Source of the DNA: Streptomyces misionensis
GTDB lineage: Bacteria > Actinomycetota > Actinomycetes > Streptomycetales > Streptomycetaceae
NCBI RefSeq assembly: GCF_007896895.1
Contig: NZ_VOGW01000105.1
Span: 1 to 56,731 of the forward strand
DNA length: 56,731 nt
Direction: 5' to 3'
Positions 33,069 to 41,846 of the stretch are shown here, piece by piece. The position numbers and the translations under genes were made by a program. A model generated the notes under the pieces. That model was not told the origin of the DNA. It saw only the letters and a list, made by a program, of their open reading frames with translations, and did not search any database. Positions within the stretch are counted from its first letter, which is position 1. Every line of letters begins with the position of its first letter.

Positions 33069-33496
33069 TACGTCGGCGGCGGGGCCGGCGTGAAAAGGAT
33101 CTGGGCTGCTGCTCGGATGCCCTGATCCGGCTGCGGAGTGCACAGTTGGCTGGAAAGTGACGTTGACCGATGGGATCGAGTGTCCGAACGACGTCCGCTT
33201 GATAACAGTTTGACGAAAGGTCAGTGCGCGGCGCGGTGCCGCCGTCCTGTGGCGACAGGTTGAGGGGGTAGACAACTTCTTTACCACACACGGACGTTCC
33301 GTCGATCGGTTCGCGACGAACTCCGGTTGGCGGCGAACTGTGCTGCCAGTCAGATTTTCTGGCGCGTCAGTGTGGCTAGCATGAGCAGGTACCCGGTCGG
33401 AAGATCGTCGTCCTCTTGGCGCCCCCCTTTCCGGCCCGCGGCCGCCGTGCGTCGGCGGCCCGTTTCTCCTGATCTCTTGGACCGAGGGACCGCGGA
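33069..33496 (+). other. Intergenic region carrying the conservon promoter
   Basis: 428 bp without a gene. A possible promoter, TTCTGG - 16 bp - TAGCAT (about 33356-33383), lies about 110 bp before cvnA. No repeat or RNA structure stands out. Confidence 0.45.
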
Positions 33497-35317
33497 ATGT
33501 CACTGCCTGCACCGCTCAGTCAGCAACGGCCGACGAAGGCGCCGCGCACCTCGCCGGCCGTGCCCCTGGCCGTGCTGGTGCTCGGCGCGGCGGCCGGCGG
33601 CGTGGCCGTCGTCCTGGCGCCGTCCGGTGCCGGCACCTGGGCGCTGACCGTGGTCGCGGTCGCCTGGGTGTGCCTGGCCGCGGCCGTCCTCGTCGGCCAC
33701 CGGCTCGTGGCGCGGGCCCGGCGCACGGCCGCCGCGCAGACCGCCGAGGCCGGCCGTCTCAAGGCGCAGGCGGCGCAGCTGTCGGCCGAGACCGCGCACC
33801 TGGCCAACGTGACGCTGCCCGCCGTGGCCGACCGCCTGCGCGAGGGCATGAGCGCGGCCGACGCGCTGGGCGGTGTCACCCAGCCGTCGGACCCGCAGCT
33901 GGGGCGGATCGGGTACGTCTTCGCCGCCGCCGTCGAGGAACACGTGCGGCGCGCGGCCGCGTCGGACGGCGAGCGCCGGCGGGCCCGGGACGAGCTGGAC
34001 GAGATGGTCGCCGCGCTGGAACGGGTGGCGCGGGAGACCCTGCCCGCCGCCCTCGCGGGACTGCGCGAGGGCGCGTCCGCCGACACGGTGCTCGCCGAAC
34101 TCGACCTGCCCCGGCTGCCCGCGGTCCGCATCCCGACCGAGTCGTATGTGCGCGAACTCGCCCGCAGCGAGCGGCGCGCCGCCGCCGCGCAGGCCGCCTC
34201 CGCCAAGGCGCTCAGCCGCGTCCAGGCCAAGTCCGTCAGCATGCTCGCCGACCTGCGGGAGATGCAGGAACGACACGGCGAGGAGGTCTTCGGCGACCTG
34301 CTGAAGCTGGACCACAGCACCTCTCAGCTCGGCCTGATGACCGACCGGCTGGCGTTGCTCATGGGCGGCCGGTCCAGCCGCGCCTGGAACAAGCCGATCG
34401 TGATGGAGAGCATCCTGCGCGGCGCCGTCGGCCGCATCGCCGCCTACCAGCGGGTGCGTCTGCACTGCTCCACCACCGCCGCGATCTCCGGCTTCGCCGC
34501 CGAGGGCGTCATGCATCTCCTCGCCGAACTGATGGACAACGCCGCGAACTTCTCCCCGCCCATCGACGAGGTGCACGTCTACGTCGAGGACCGCAGCGCC
34601 GGCCTGGTCGTCACCATCGAGGACAGCGGCCTGAAGATGGCCGACGCGGCCATGCGCCGCGCCGAGGAGGCGGTGTCCGGCCGCATGACCGACCTCGCCT
34701 CGCTCCAGGGCACCCGGCTCGGCCTCGCCGTGGTCGGACGGCTCGCGGTGAAGTACGGCATCAGCGTCAACTACCGCCCCTCGTCGCGCGGCGGCACCGG
34801 TGTCGTCGTCCTGCTGCCCCCGCAGCTGATCGCCCAGCAGCGCGAGGCGGTGGCGCCCGGGGCCGTCGGCCGTGCCACCGCGGGAACCGTGCCCACACCG
34901 GGCCCCGCACCGGCACCCGCCCCGGCCCCGGTGCCCGGGCCCGCCGCGCGCCCCGGCGTCCCGGAGCGGCCCGCCGTCCGGCCGGAGCCGCCCGTGCAGG
35001 AGCAGCACGCGCGCGCCGCCGGCTCCACGCCGAACGGCCTGCCCGTACGCGCGCCCGGCCGCACCATGGCCGAGGCCGAACGGGGGCGCGAGCAGCGCCG
35101 GTCGGCCTCCGACACGAGGTCCGAAGCGGTGCCCGGGACGGGGTCCTACGCGGCGTCCGACGCGGCATCCGAGGCGGTGGACGCGGCCCGCCCGGAGCAG
35201 CGTCCGGCGCGGGACGCCGGCGCACGGTTCGGCGCCTTCCACCGCGGGCGCCGGTCCGCGCGGGGCGCCGCCGAGTCCGATGCCCGGTCCGAGGCCGAGC
35301 CGCCGCCCGCCCCGTAG
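33497..35317 (+). CDS. cvnA: CvnA, sensor-histidine-kinase-like protein of a conservon
   Basis: 606 residues from ATG 33497 (GAGGGA upstream). Two N-terminal membrane helices (about 22-40 and 48-66) precede an Ala/Arg-rich coiled-coil region (about 75-280) with two related segments (VADRLREGMSAADAL and LAGLREGASADTVL). An HATPase_c domain follows: GVMHLLAELMDNAANFSPPI (N box), VVTIEDSGLKMAD (G1) and TRLGLAVVGRLA (G2). The C-terminus is a long Pro/Ala/Arg low-complexity tail. A canonical phospho-accepting His is not obvious (LKLDHSTSQLG is the candidate). Conservon CvnA proteins anchor a GTPase signalling complex at the membrane. It starts a cvnABCD-P450 operon. Confidence 0.92.
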   Translation: MSLPAPLSQQRPTKAPRTSPAVPLAVLVLGAAAGGVAVVLAPSGAGTWALTVVAVAWVCLAAAVLVGHRLVARARRTAAAQTAEAGRLKAQAAQLSAETAHLANVTLPAVADRLREGMSAADALGGVTQPSDPQLGRIGYVFAAAVEEHVRRAAASDGERRRARDELDEMVAALERVARETLPAALAGLREGASADTVLAELDLPRLPAVRIPTESYVRELARSERRAAAAQAASAKALSRVQAKSVSMLADLREMQERHGEEVFGDLLKLDHSTSQLGLMTDRLALLMGGRSSRAWNKPIVMESILRGAVGRIAAYQRVRLHCSTTAAISGFAAEGVMHLLAELMDNAANFSPPIDEVHVYVEDRSAGLVVTIEDSGLKMADAAMRRAEEAVSGRMTDLASLQGTRLGLAVVGRLAVKYGISVNYRPSSRGGTGVVVLLPPQLIAQQREAVAPGAVGRATAGTVPTPGPAPAPAPAPVPGPAARPGVPERPAVRPEPPVQEQHARAAGSTPNGLPVRAPGRTMAEAERGREQRRSASDTRSEAVPGTGSYAASDAASEAVDAARPEQRPARDAGARFGAFHRGRRSARGAAESDARSEAEPPPAP

Positions 35318-35398
35318 CCGCCGACCCCTTTCCCGTACGGCGCCCAGGGCGCCGGCGCCCGCTTCCGCCCGAGTTCATGAGATTGGAGGAACGGGCCG

Positions 35399-35857
35399 GT
35401 GACCGGTCAGCCGGGTACCACCGTCCCCTCACCCATCATGCAGACCACCGACAACAGCCTCACCTGGCTCCTCCAGAACCTCCTGGAGCGCACCCCTGGC
35501 ACCCGGCACGCCCTGGCCCTGTCCCGGGACGGCCTGAAGCTCTGCTGGACCGAACACCTGACGCTCGACCAGGCCGACCAGCTGGCGGCGATCTGCTCCG
35601 GCATCCAGGCCCTGTCCCACGGCGCGTCCGTGGAGTTCGGCGACGGCACCGGCGGCGTCCGGCAGTCCATGACCGAGTTCCACGGCGGTCTGCTGTTCAT
35701 CGTGGAGGCCGGCGAGGGCGCGCACCTCGCCGTCCTCGCCGAGGAGGACGCCGACCCGGGCGTGGTGGGCCACCAGATGACGGAGCTGGTGGAGCAGATC
35801 GGCGAGCACCTGCGCGCCGAGCCCCGAGAGCCCCTTCCCGGGAGTGCCGCGTCGTGA
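35399..35857 (+). CDS. cvnB: CvnB, roadblock/LC7 protein
   Basis: 152 residues from GTG 35399 with GGAGGA 9 nt upstream; ATG 35438 is a shorter alternative. It has the Roadblock/LC7 fold: NSLTWLLQNLLERTPGTRHA, ALSRDGLKLCWTEHLTLDQA, ADQLAAICSGIQALS and GGLLFIVEAGEGAHLAVLAE, then VVGHQMTELVEQIGEHL. Roadblock proteins regulate small GTPases, here CvnD. The stop overlaps the cvnC start (GTGATG), implying coupled translation. Confidence 0.93.
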   Translation: MTGQPGTTVPSPIMQTTDNSLTWLLQNLLERTPGTRHALALSRDGLKLCWTEHLTLDQADQLAAICSGIQALSHGASVEFGDGTGGVRQSMTEFHGGLLFIVEAGEGAHLAVLAEEDADPGVVGHQMTELVEQIGEHLRAEPREPLPGSAAS

Positions 35858-36210
35858 TGCGCAAGCCCGTGGACACCGGTGACCCCGACCGGCTCTACAC
35901 GGTCACGGCCGGCCGGAGCCGCGCCGACGACTCCTTCGACCTGGTCACCCTGATCGTCAGCGAGTGCCGGCCCACGGCGGGCATGCAGTCGGAGCACGCC
36001 CGGATCCTGGAGCTGTGCGAACACCCCACGGCCGTCGTCGAGATCGCCGCGGAGCTGAAACTGCCCATCACGGTGGTGCGCATCCTGCTCGGGGACCTGC
36101 TCGACACCGGCCGCATCACCGCCCGCCGTCCGCGCGCGGCGCAGTCCGTCGCCTCGCTCCCCGACTCCGCCCTTCTCAAGGAGGTGCTCCATGGGCTCCG
36201 CAACCTCTGA
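35854..36210 (+). CDS. cvnC: CvnC, DUF742 protein
   Basis: 118 residues if started at GTG 35854 (GGGAG 9 nt upstream); ATG 35857 is the alternative. DUF742 features are RLYTVTAGRSR, FDLVTLIVS, EHARILELCEHPTAVVEIAA, then a winged-helix segment LPITVVRILLGDLLDTGRIT and the ending LKEVLHGLRNL. It is the third conservon component, partner of CvnA/B/D. Its end overlaps cvnD by 20 bp and includes that gene's AAGGAGGTG ribosome-binding site. Confidence 0.93.
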   Translation: MMRKPVDTGDPDRLYTVTAGRSRADDSFDLVTLIVSECRPTAGMQSEHARILELCEHPTAVVEIAAELKLPITVVRILLGDLLDTGRITARRPRAAQSVASLPDSALLKEVLHGLRNL

Positions 36211-36808
36211 GCTGCCCGCCCGCCGCACGCCACTGGACGATGCGGCGGAGACCGGACTGAAGATCGTCATCGTGGGCGGTTTCGGTGTCGGCAAGACGAC
36301 CCTGGTCCGCTCGGTCAGCGAGATCCGGCCGCTGAACACCGAGGAGGTGATGACGCAGGCCGGCGTCGGCCTCGACGAGACCAGCGCGGTCGCGTCGAAG
36401 ACCACCACGACGGTGGCGTTCGACTTCGGGCGGATCAGCCTCAACGAACGCATGGTGCTCTACCTGTTCGGGGCGCCGGGGCAGGAGCGCTTCTGGTTCC
36501 TGTGGGACCGGCTGTTCTCCGGCACGCTGGGTGCCGTGGTGCTCGTGGACACGCGCCGGATGAACGACTCCTGGTACGCGATAGACCGGCTGGAGCACCA
36601 CAAGACGCCTTTCGTGGTGGCCGTCAACCGCTTCGACGACGACACCCACCGGTACTCCCTGGAGGAGATCCGCCAGGCGCTCGCCCTCTCCGACGAGGTG
36701 CCGATGGTCGACTGCGACGCGCGGGTCCGGCAGTCCGGCAAGGACGTGCTGATCACCCTCGTGGACCACCTGTACGAACTGGCGATGGCCCAGGAGGCGA
36801 CACCGTGA
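36191..36808 (+). CDS. cvnD: CvnD, Ras-like GTPase
   Basis: 205 residues from ATG 36191. P-loop IVGGFGVGKTTLVRS (about 26-40), switch-like TTTTVAFDFGR, a G3-like motif LYLFGAPGQERFWFLWD with Gln replacing the usual DxxG spacing found in conservon GTPases, and a G4-like VVAVNRFDDD. CvnD acts as the nucleotide switch of the conservon complex at the membrane. It overlaps cvnC and is followed by the P450 gene through a GTGA overlap, so all five genes are translationally linked. Confidence 0.94.
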   Translation: MGSATSELPARRTPLDDAAETGLKIVIVGGFGVGKTTLVRSVSEIRPLNTEEVMTQAGVGLDETSAVASKTTTTVAFDFGRISLNERMVLYLFGAPGQERFWFLWDRLFSGTLGAVVLVDTRRMNDSWYAIDRLEHHKTPFVVAVNRFDDDTHRYSLEEIRQALALSDEVPMVDCDARVRQSGKDVLITLVDHLYELAMAQEATP

Positions 36809-38061
36809 CCGATCCCTCTTCCGCGCACCAGGCCCCGCCGGGCTGCCCCGCCCACACCGCAGCGGTGCGCCTGGCGGGGCTCGAGTACCAGCAGACGCCG
36901 GCGCAGATGTACCGCGCGCTGCGCCGCGAGCACGGCGCGGTGGCGCCGGTGCTGCTCGACGGGGACATCCCGGCCTGGCTGGTGCTCGGCTACTCCGAGG
37001 TCACCTACGTGACCAGCCACGACGAGCTGTTCGCGCGGGACTCCCGGCGCTGGAACCAGTGGGAGAACATCCCGGCGGACTGGCCGCTGCTGCCGTACGT
37101 CGGCTACCAGCCGTCGGTGCTGTTCACCGAGGGAGACGAGCACCGGCGGCGGGCCGGGGTGATCACGGAGGCGCTGGAAGGCGTCGACCAGTTCGAGCTG
37201 GCGCGCAACTGCCAGCTGATCGCCGACCGGCTCATCGCCGCCTTCGCGGGCAGCGGTCAGGCCGAGCTGATGACCGGGTACGCGCACGCCCTGCCGATGC
37301 GGGCCGTGGTGCAGATGTGCGGGATGCCGACCTCCGGCGAGGACACCCAGCGGCTCGTCGAGGATCTGCGGATCTCGCTCGACGCCGCGGAGGGCGACGA
37401 CCCGGTGGCGGCGTACGGGCGGGTGGGCGAGCGGCTGCGGCAGCTGGTGAAGGACAAGCGGGAGAACCCCGGCCCGGACGTCACCTCGCGCATGCTGCTG
37501 CATCCGGCGGGCCTGACGGACGAGGAGATCGTCCAGGACCTGATCTCGGTGATCGCCGCGGCGCAGCAGCCGACCGCGAACTGGATCTGCAACACGCTCA
37601 GGCTGCTGCTGACGGACGAGCGGTTCGCGGTGAACGTGTCGGGCGGCAGGCTCAGCGTGGGCGAGGCGCTCAACGAGGCGCTGTGGCTGGACACGCCGAC
37701 GCAGAACTTCATCGGCCGCTGGGCCGTCCGGGACACCCAGCTGGGCGGGCGGCAGATCCGGGCGGGCGACTGCCTGGTGCTGGGCCTCGCCGCGGCCAAC
37801 ACCGATCCGCAGATCTGGCCCGACGCCCACGTGGGCGCGGAGAACGCCGCGCACCTGTCGTTCAGCAACGGCGAGCACCGCTGCCCCTATCCGGCACCGC
37901 TGCTGGCGGACGTGATGGCGCGCACGGCCGTGGAAACGCTGCTGGAGCGGCTGCCCGACCTGGTGCTGTCGGTCGAGCCGGAGACGCTGACCTGGCGCCC
38001 GTCGATCTGGATGCGGGGGCTGACGGCGCTGCCGGTGCGGTTCACTCCCGTGGTGCAGTAG
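36805..38061 (+). CDS. cvnE: CYP157-like cytochrome P450 lacking the EXXR motif (CvnE)
   Basis: 418 residues from GTG 36805, overlapping the cvnD stop (GTGA) with AGGAGG upstream. The heme ligand is Cys360 in SFSNGEHRCPYPAP. In the K helix the segment NEALWLDTPTQN has Glu291 but Trp294 where all typical P450s have Arg, so the EXXR pair is broken. The I-helix VIAAAQQPTANW also lacks the usual A/G-G-x-D/E-T. Loss of EXXR is a described property of the CYP157 family, which occurs in Streptomyces conservons. It may be a sensor or an unusual oxidase. It faces a CYP154-like gene. Confidence 0.88.
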   Translation: MTDPSSAHQAPPGCPAHTAAVRLAGLEYQQTPAQMYRALRREHGAVAPVLLDGDIPAWLVLGYSEVTYVTSHDELFARDSRRWNQWENIPADWPLLPYVGYQPSVLFTEGDEHRRRAGVITEALEGVDQFELARNCQLIADRLIAAFAGSGQAELMTGYAHALPMRAVVQMCGMPTSGEDTQRLVEDLRISLDAAEGDDPVAAYGRVGERLRQLVKDKRENPGPDVTSRMLLHPAGLTDEEIVQDLISVIAAAQQPTANWICNTLRLLLTDERFAVNVSGGRLSVGEALNEALWLDTPTQNFIGRWAVRDTQLGGRQIRAGDCLVLGLAAANTDPQIWPDAHVGAENAAHLSFSNGEHRCPYPAPLLADVMARTAVETLLERLPDLVLSVEPETLTWRPSIWMRGLTALPVRFTPVVQ

Positions 38062-38120
38062 GGCGGGCGCCCGGTGATCCGGAGGGCGGGCGCGCCGCCC
38101 CACCCGGTGGTGCGGCAGCG

Positions 38121-38149
38121 CGGGCCCCTGGGTCCCTGGGCGGGGCCCG
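38121..38149. terminator. Bidirectional hairpin between convergent P450 genes
   Basis: CGGGCCCC (38121-38128) pairs with GGGGCCCG (38142-38149), with a 13-nt loop, in the 103-bp gap between the two P450 stops. Confidence 0.6.
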
Positions 38150-38164
38150 TCGCCGCGGCGCCGT

Positions 38165-39391
38165 TCAGACGGCCGAAACCGGGGTGAACCGCACCGGCAG
38201 TCGCTGCGGTCCGCGGGTGAAGACGCCTTCCTCGACCGGCTCGAAGCCGTCCGCGAGGCGCATGTCGGGCATGGCGTCCAGCAGTTGGCCGACGCCGGTC
38301 TCGACCTCCGCCTTGGCGAGCAGCGCGCCGACGCAGAAGTGCCGGCCGAGGGCGAAGGCGAGGTGGTCGGCGGCGGCGGAGAAGGCGGTCGTGGTGGTCA
38401 GGTCGTCGCGGAAGATGTCGAAGCGGTCGGGATCGCGGTAGCGGCTCTCGTCCCGGTTGGCGGCGCCTATCAGGCAGGTGACGGTGACGCCGGCGGGTAT
38501 GGTGCCGCCGCTGAGCTTCACCTCGGTCGCGGACTGCCGCATGATCATGTGGACGGGCGGGGTATACCGCAGGGTCTCGGCGAAGGCCCGCGGGATCAGG
38601 TCGCGGTCCGCGCGGACGGCGGCGAGCTGGTCGGGGTGGCGCAGCAGGTTCGCGAAGATGCCGGCGATCGCCTTGTCGGTGGTCTCGCCGCCCGCGGCGA
38701 GCAACAGGCTGCAGAACGCCTTGATGTCCTCGTCGCTCATCCGCACGCCGTCGACCTCGGCGCTGCACAGCGTGGACAGCAGGTCGTCGCCCGGGTTCTC
38801 GCGGCGTTCCCGGATGATCGGCAGCATGTAGGCGGCGAACTCGGCGCGGGTCCGCTCGCCCGCCGCGGCCACCTCGGCGTCGCCCGAGAGGTTGCCGAGG
38901 AAGGCGATGACGGACGTGTACCAGCGGTGGAAGCGCGCGTGGTCCGCCTTGTCGAGCCCCAGCATGTCGGCGATCACATTGACCGGGAAGCGGGTGGCGT
39001 AGTCGTCGACCAGGTCGGCGGAGCCGGCGTCCCGGAAGGCGTCGATCAGTTCGCGCGAGTTGCGCTCGATGACGGGGAGGAACTTCTCCTGGAGGTCGGC
39101 GCCGCGGAAGGCGGGGGCGACGAGGGCCCGGCGCACGGCGTGCTCACGGCCGCTGAGCTGGAGGATCGTCTTGCCGTGCACGGGCTCGATCTGCCAGTCG
39201 TAGTTGTCGGTGGTGAACTCGCCGTTCTTGTCCTTGAAGACGCGCTCGACGTCGTCGTAGCGCGAGATGATGTAACTCCCCGTCGCCTCGTGCCAGATCA
39301 GGGGCGCGGCGTCGCGCATCAGGCGGTACGCGGCATAGGGGTCCGCGGCGAATTCGGGCGAGAGGATGTCGGGCACCTGCACGGTGGGCAT
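38165..39391 (-). CDS. CYP154-like cytochrome P450
   Basis: 408 residues from ATG 39391 (GGAGCTCC upstream). It is a complete bacterial class I P450: I-helix LLLAAGGETTDK, EXXR in FAETLRYTPP, and the heme loop FALGRHFCVGALLAKAE. The N-terminal MPTVQVPDILSPEFAADPYA and the body closely resemble the Streptomyces CYP154 family, whose members hydroxylate steroids or macrolides in vitro. CYP154 and CYP157 genes recur as neighbours at conservons. It is convergent with cvnE, so it is on a separate transcript. Its redox partners are not in the window. Confidence 0.88.
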   Translation of the reverse strand: MPTVQVPDILSPEFAADPYAAYRLMRDAAPLIWHEATGSYIISRYDDVERVFKDKNGEFTTDNYDWQIEPVHGKTILQLSGREHAVRRALVAPAFRGADLQEKFLPVIERNSRELIDAFRDAGSADLVDDYATRFPVNVIADMLGLDKADHARFHRWYTSVIAFLGNLSGDAEVAAAGERTRAEFAAYMLPIIRERRENPGDDLLSTLCSAEVDGVRMSDEDIKAFCSLLLAAGGETTDKAIAGIFANLLRHPDQLAAVRADRDLIPRAFAETLRYTPPVHMIMRQSATEVKLSGGTIPAGVTVTCLIGAANRDESRYRDPDRFDIFRDDLTTTTAFSAAADHLAFALGRHFCVGALLAKAEVETGVGQLLDAMPDMRLADGFEPVEEGVFTRGPQRLPVRFTPVSAV

Positions 39392-39515
39392 GGAGCTCCC
39401 TCGGGATCGGTGACTGGCTTACGCCACACGGTGGTTGAACCATGATCAACCCAAGCGGCCCTCACCGGAAGGGCAGTTGGCGGGATATCCCTGCAACCGG
39501 AATCCGGCACGCGGG

Positions 39516-40448
39516 TCAGACGGCGTTGGGCCAAGGCGAGTTGACGATGGGGCCCATGTCCTGCGCGAGGGCCACCGCGAGGGCCCGGAAGATCCGTACC
39601 TCCGGGTTGTCGTCACCGGCCCGCACCGCGAGGTAGCTGCTCGCCCACGGCGCGTCCAGGACGGGGACGAAGACGGCGCCCGGCCACGCGTAGTACCGCG
39701 CGAAGGAGCGCAGGCCGGAGCCCGCGGCCCGCCCGGTGACCACCCCGGTCAGCACCTCCTGCGGGGTGACGGCGAACTCGGAGCTGCGGCGCTGGACGCG
39801 GTCGTCGAAGTACAGGTACTCGGTGAACGTGTGCGGGGTGTGCCCGGGGACGCGGAACAGCGGCAGCTCGGCGAGGTCCGCGACCCCGACCCCGGAGGTC
39901 CGGGCGTCGGCCAGCGGCGACCGCTCGTGCACGACGATGATCCGCTGCTCGGTGGTGAGCACGTCCGTCAGGAGCCGCTCGTCCTGCGGGCTGGGCCGCA
40001 CGAAGGCCACGTCCACCCGGTCCTCCACCAGTGCGGTCACATGCTCCGTGAAGTCCAGTTGCCGGATCTCCACCCGCACCTCGGGCCGCGCCCGCCGGTA
40101 CGCGTTGATGGCCGCGGGCGTCAGCTCCGCCGAACCGTGCCCCATGATGCCCACCCGCAGCGGCCGCCCGCCGTCCGCCTCCCGTGTGACCTCCGCCAGG
40201 TCGTCGAGGGCGGCGTTCGCGGCGTCGAGGAGCGTGCGCGCGTGTCCGGCGAGCCGCACACCGGCGGCCGTCGGCACGACGGGCGAGCCGGAGCGGTCGA
40301 GGAGCCGGGCGCCGACCTGGCTCTCCAGACGGCGCACGTGCTGGGTGACGGCGGGCGGCGACAGGAAGAGCCGCGCCGCGGCCCGCCCGAAGTGCCCCTC
40401 TTCGACGACCGCCAGGAACGACGACAACAGCCGCAGGTCAAGCACCAT
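39516..40448 (-). CDS. LysR-family transcriptional regulator
   Basis: 310 residues from ATG 40448 (MVLDLRLLSSFLAVVEEGHF). HTH in AAARLFLSPPAVTQHVRRLE, then the effector domain PLRVGIMGHGSAELTPAAIN and VALVEDRVDVAFVRPSPQDE-like segments. It is divergent from an MFS transporter gene at 40549, with a 15-bp dyad between them. It probably controls that efflux pump in response to a small ligand. Confidence 0.88.
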   Translation of the reverse strand: MVLDLRLLSSFLAVVEEGHFGRAAARLFLSPPAVTQHVRRLESQVGARLLDRSGSPVVPTAAGVRLAGHARTLLDAANAALDDLAEVTREADGGRPLRVGIMGHGSAELTPAAINAYRRARPEVRVEIRQLDFTEHVTALVEDRVDVAFVRPSPQDERLLTDVLTTEQRIIVVHERSPLADARTSGVGVADLAELPLFRVPGHTPHTFTEYLYFDDRVQRRSSEFAVTPQEVLTGVVTGRAAGSGLRSFARYYAWPGAVFVPVLDAPWASSYLAVRAGDDNPEVRIFRALAVALAQDMGPIVNSPWPNAV

Positions 40449-40490
40449 GCGAGCAGGGTAGACGGGGAGCCGGGCAGGGGGCGCGGGCCG

Positions 40491-40505
40491 TTCACGAATC
40501 GTGAA
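40491..40505. promoter_or_regulatory. Putative LysR operator
   Basis: TTCACGA-A-TCGTGAA, a perfect 7-bp dyad with one central base, 43 bp upstream of the LysR start and 44 bp upstream of the MFS start. Placement in the 100-bp divergent gap fits LysR recognition. Confidence 0.55.
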
Positions 40506-40548
40506 GGTGCGGCGCGCGCCGAACGGTCGGGCACGTACGAAGGGGAGC

Positions 40549-41715
40549 ATGACCGCACCCCCTGCCACCGCTCCCGCCGCCGCCGTTCCCGCGACCGCCG
40601 TCGCCCGGGGCGCCCGCGCCGCCTGGATCATGCTGGCCTCCGGCTGGAGCGCCAACCAGTTCTCGGCCCTGCTCGGCGCCTACCGCGGCCACTTCGGCCT
40701 CACCGAGTCCTCGGTGACCGGCCTGTTCGCGGTGTACGTCGTCGGTCTGATCCCGGGGCTGCTGATCGCGGGCCCGCTCGCGGACCGCGGGGGACGGCGC
40801 GGGGTGGCGCTCACGGCCCTCGCGCTCAACGTCCTGTCCACCCTGTTCCTGATGGCCGGCGGCGCGTGGGGCCACACCTGGCCGCTGCTGCCCGGCCGCT
40901 TCCTGACCGGTGTCGGCGCGGGCGCGCTGCTGGCCGCGGGCAGCGCCTGGGTCAAGGAGCTCTCCGGCTCGCCGCGCCGCCCCGGCCTGTTCGTCTCCGC
41001 GGGCTTCGCCACCGGCGGCCTCGCGGCGGCGCTCATAGCCCGTTGGGCCCCCTGGCCGATGGTGACGGCGTACGTCCCGCACGTCGTCCTCGGGGTGGCG
41101 GCGGGGTGGTTCGCGCTGGCCGCACCGGAGACGCACAGGCCGGCCCCCGCCCACGGCGTCGCGGCCGCCCACGAACACACCGGGCACCGCTTCCGGCGGA
41201 CCGTGCTGCCGCTGGCGCCCTGGGTCTTCGCGGCCCCCACCATCGGCTTCGTCACGCTGCCGAGCTCCCTCCACACCGGTCTGGTCCTCACGGGCCTCGC
41301 GACGGCCGTCGTCCCCGGTACCGGTCTGCTCACCGCCCGGCACGCCCGGTCCACGCCCACCGCGGGCCTCCTGTTCGTGGCGGCCGGCACGGCCACCGCC
41401 GCCGTCGCCGCCGCGCGGGGGAACGAGCCCCTCGCCCTCCTCGCCGCGATCGTGCTCGGCGCGGGCTACGGACTGGCCCTCACCCACGGGCTCACCCGCA
41501 CAGCCGCCCTCGCCCCGCCCCACCGGCTCGCCCGCTGGACGGCCCGGTTCTGGGCGGTGGCCTACCTCGGTATGTTCACCCCGTACGTCCTCACGCTCCT
41601 CGGCCGCCTCACGACGACGCCGGTGCTGCTCGCGGCCGTCGCACTGCTCGCCCTGGCCCACGCCGGGTTCGCCGCGTTCCAGGCCGGCCGGCCGACGCGA
41701 GCCCGCACGCCGTGA
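40549..41715 (+). CDS. MFS transporter
   Basis: 388 residues from ATG 40549 behind AAGGGGAG. About twelve hydrophobic helices are seen. The first loop motif GPLADRGGRRGVALTALAL is the MFS motif A (GxLaDrxGrR), and GRFLTGVGAGALLAAGSAWV resembles motif C of drug:H+ antiporters. Export of a small toxic compound is likely, controlled by the divergent LysR. No substrate clue. The 131 bp after it hold a short direct repeat (GAGCCG...CCGAA) and no gene. Confidence 0.85.
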   Translation: MTAPPATAPAAAVPATAVARGARAAWIMLASGWSANQFSALLGAYRGHFGLTESSVTGLFAVYVVGLIPGLLIAGPLADRGGRRGVALTALALNVLSTLFLMAGGAWGHTWPLLPGRFLTGVGAGALLAAGSAWVKELSGSPRRPGLFVSAGFATGGLAAALIARWAPWPMVTAYVPHVVLGVAAGWFALAAPETHRPAPAHGVAAAHEHTGHRFRRTVLPLAPWVFAAPTIGFVTLPSSLHTGLVLTGLATAVVPGTGLLTARHARSTPTAGLLFVAAGTATAAVAAARGNEPLALLAAIVLGAGYGLALTHGLTRTAALAPPHRLARWTARFWAVAYLGMFTPYVLTLLGRLTTTPVLLAAVALLALAHAGFAAFQAGRPTRARTP

Positions 41716-41846
41716 CACGTTCCGGCGCCGCCGAATGAGCCGTCGAGCCGCCGAACGAGCCGTAGGGGAATGCATCGGGGATTCGTCCCGCCCATGACAG
41801 CGCCGCCGGGCCGGGGCGCGGGGCCTCGCTCCGGGCCGAGGCCCGG

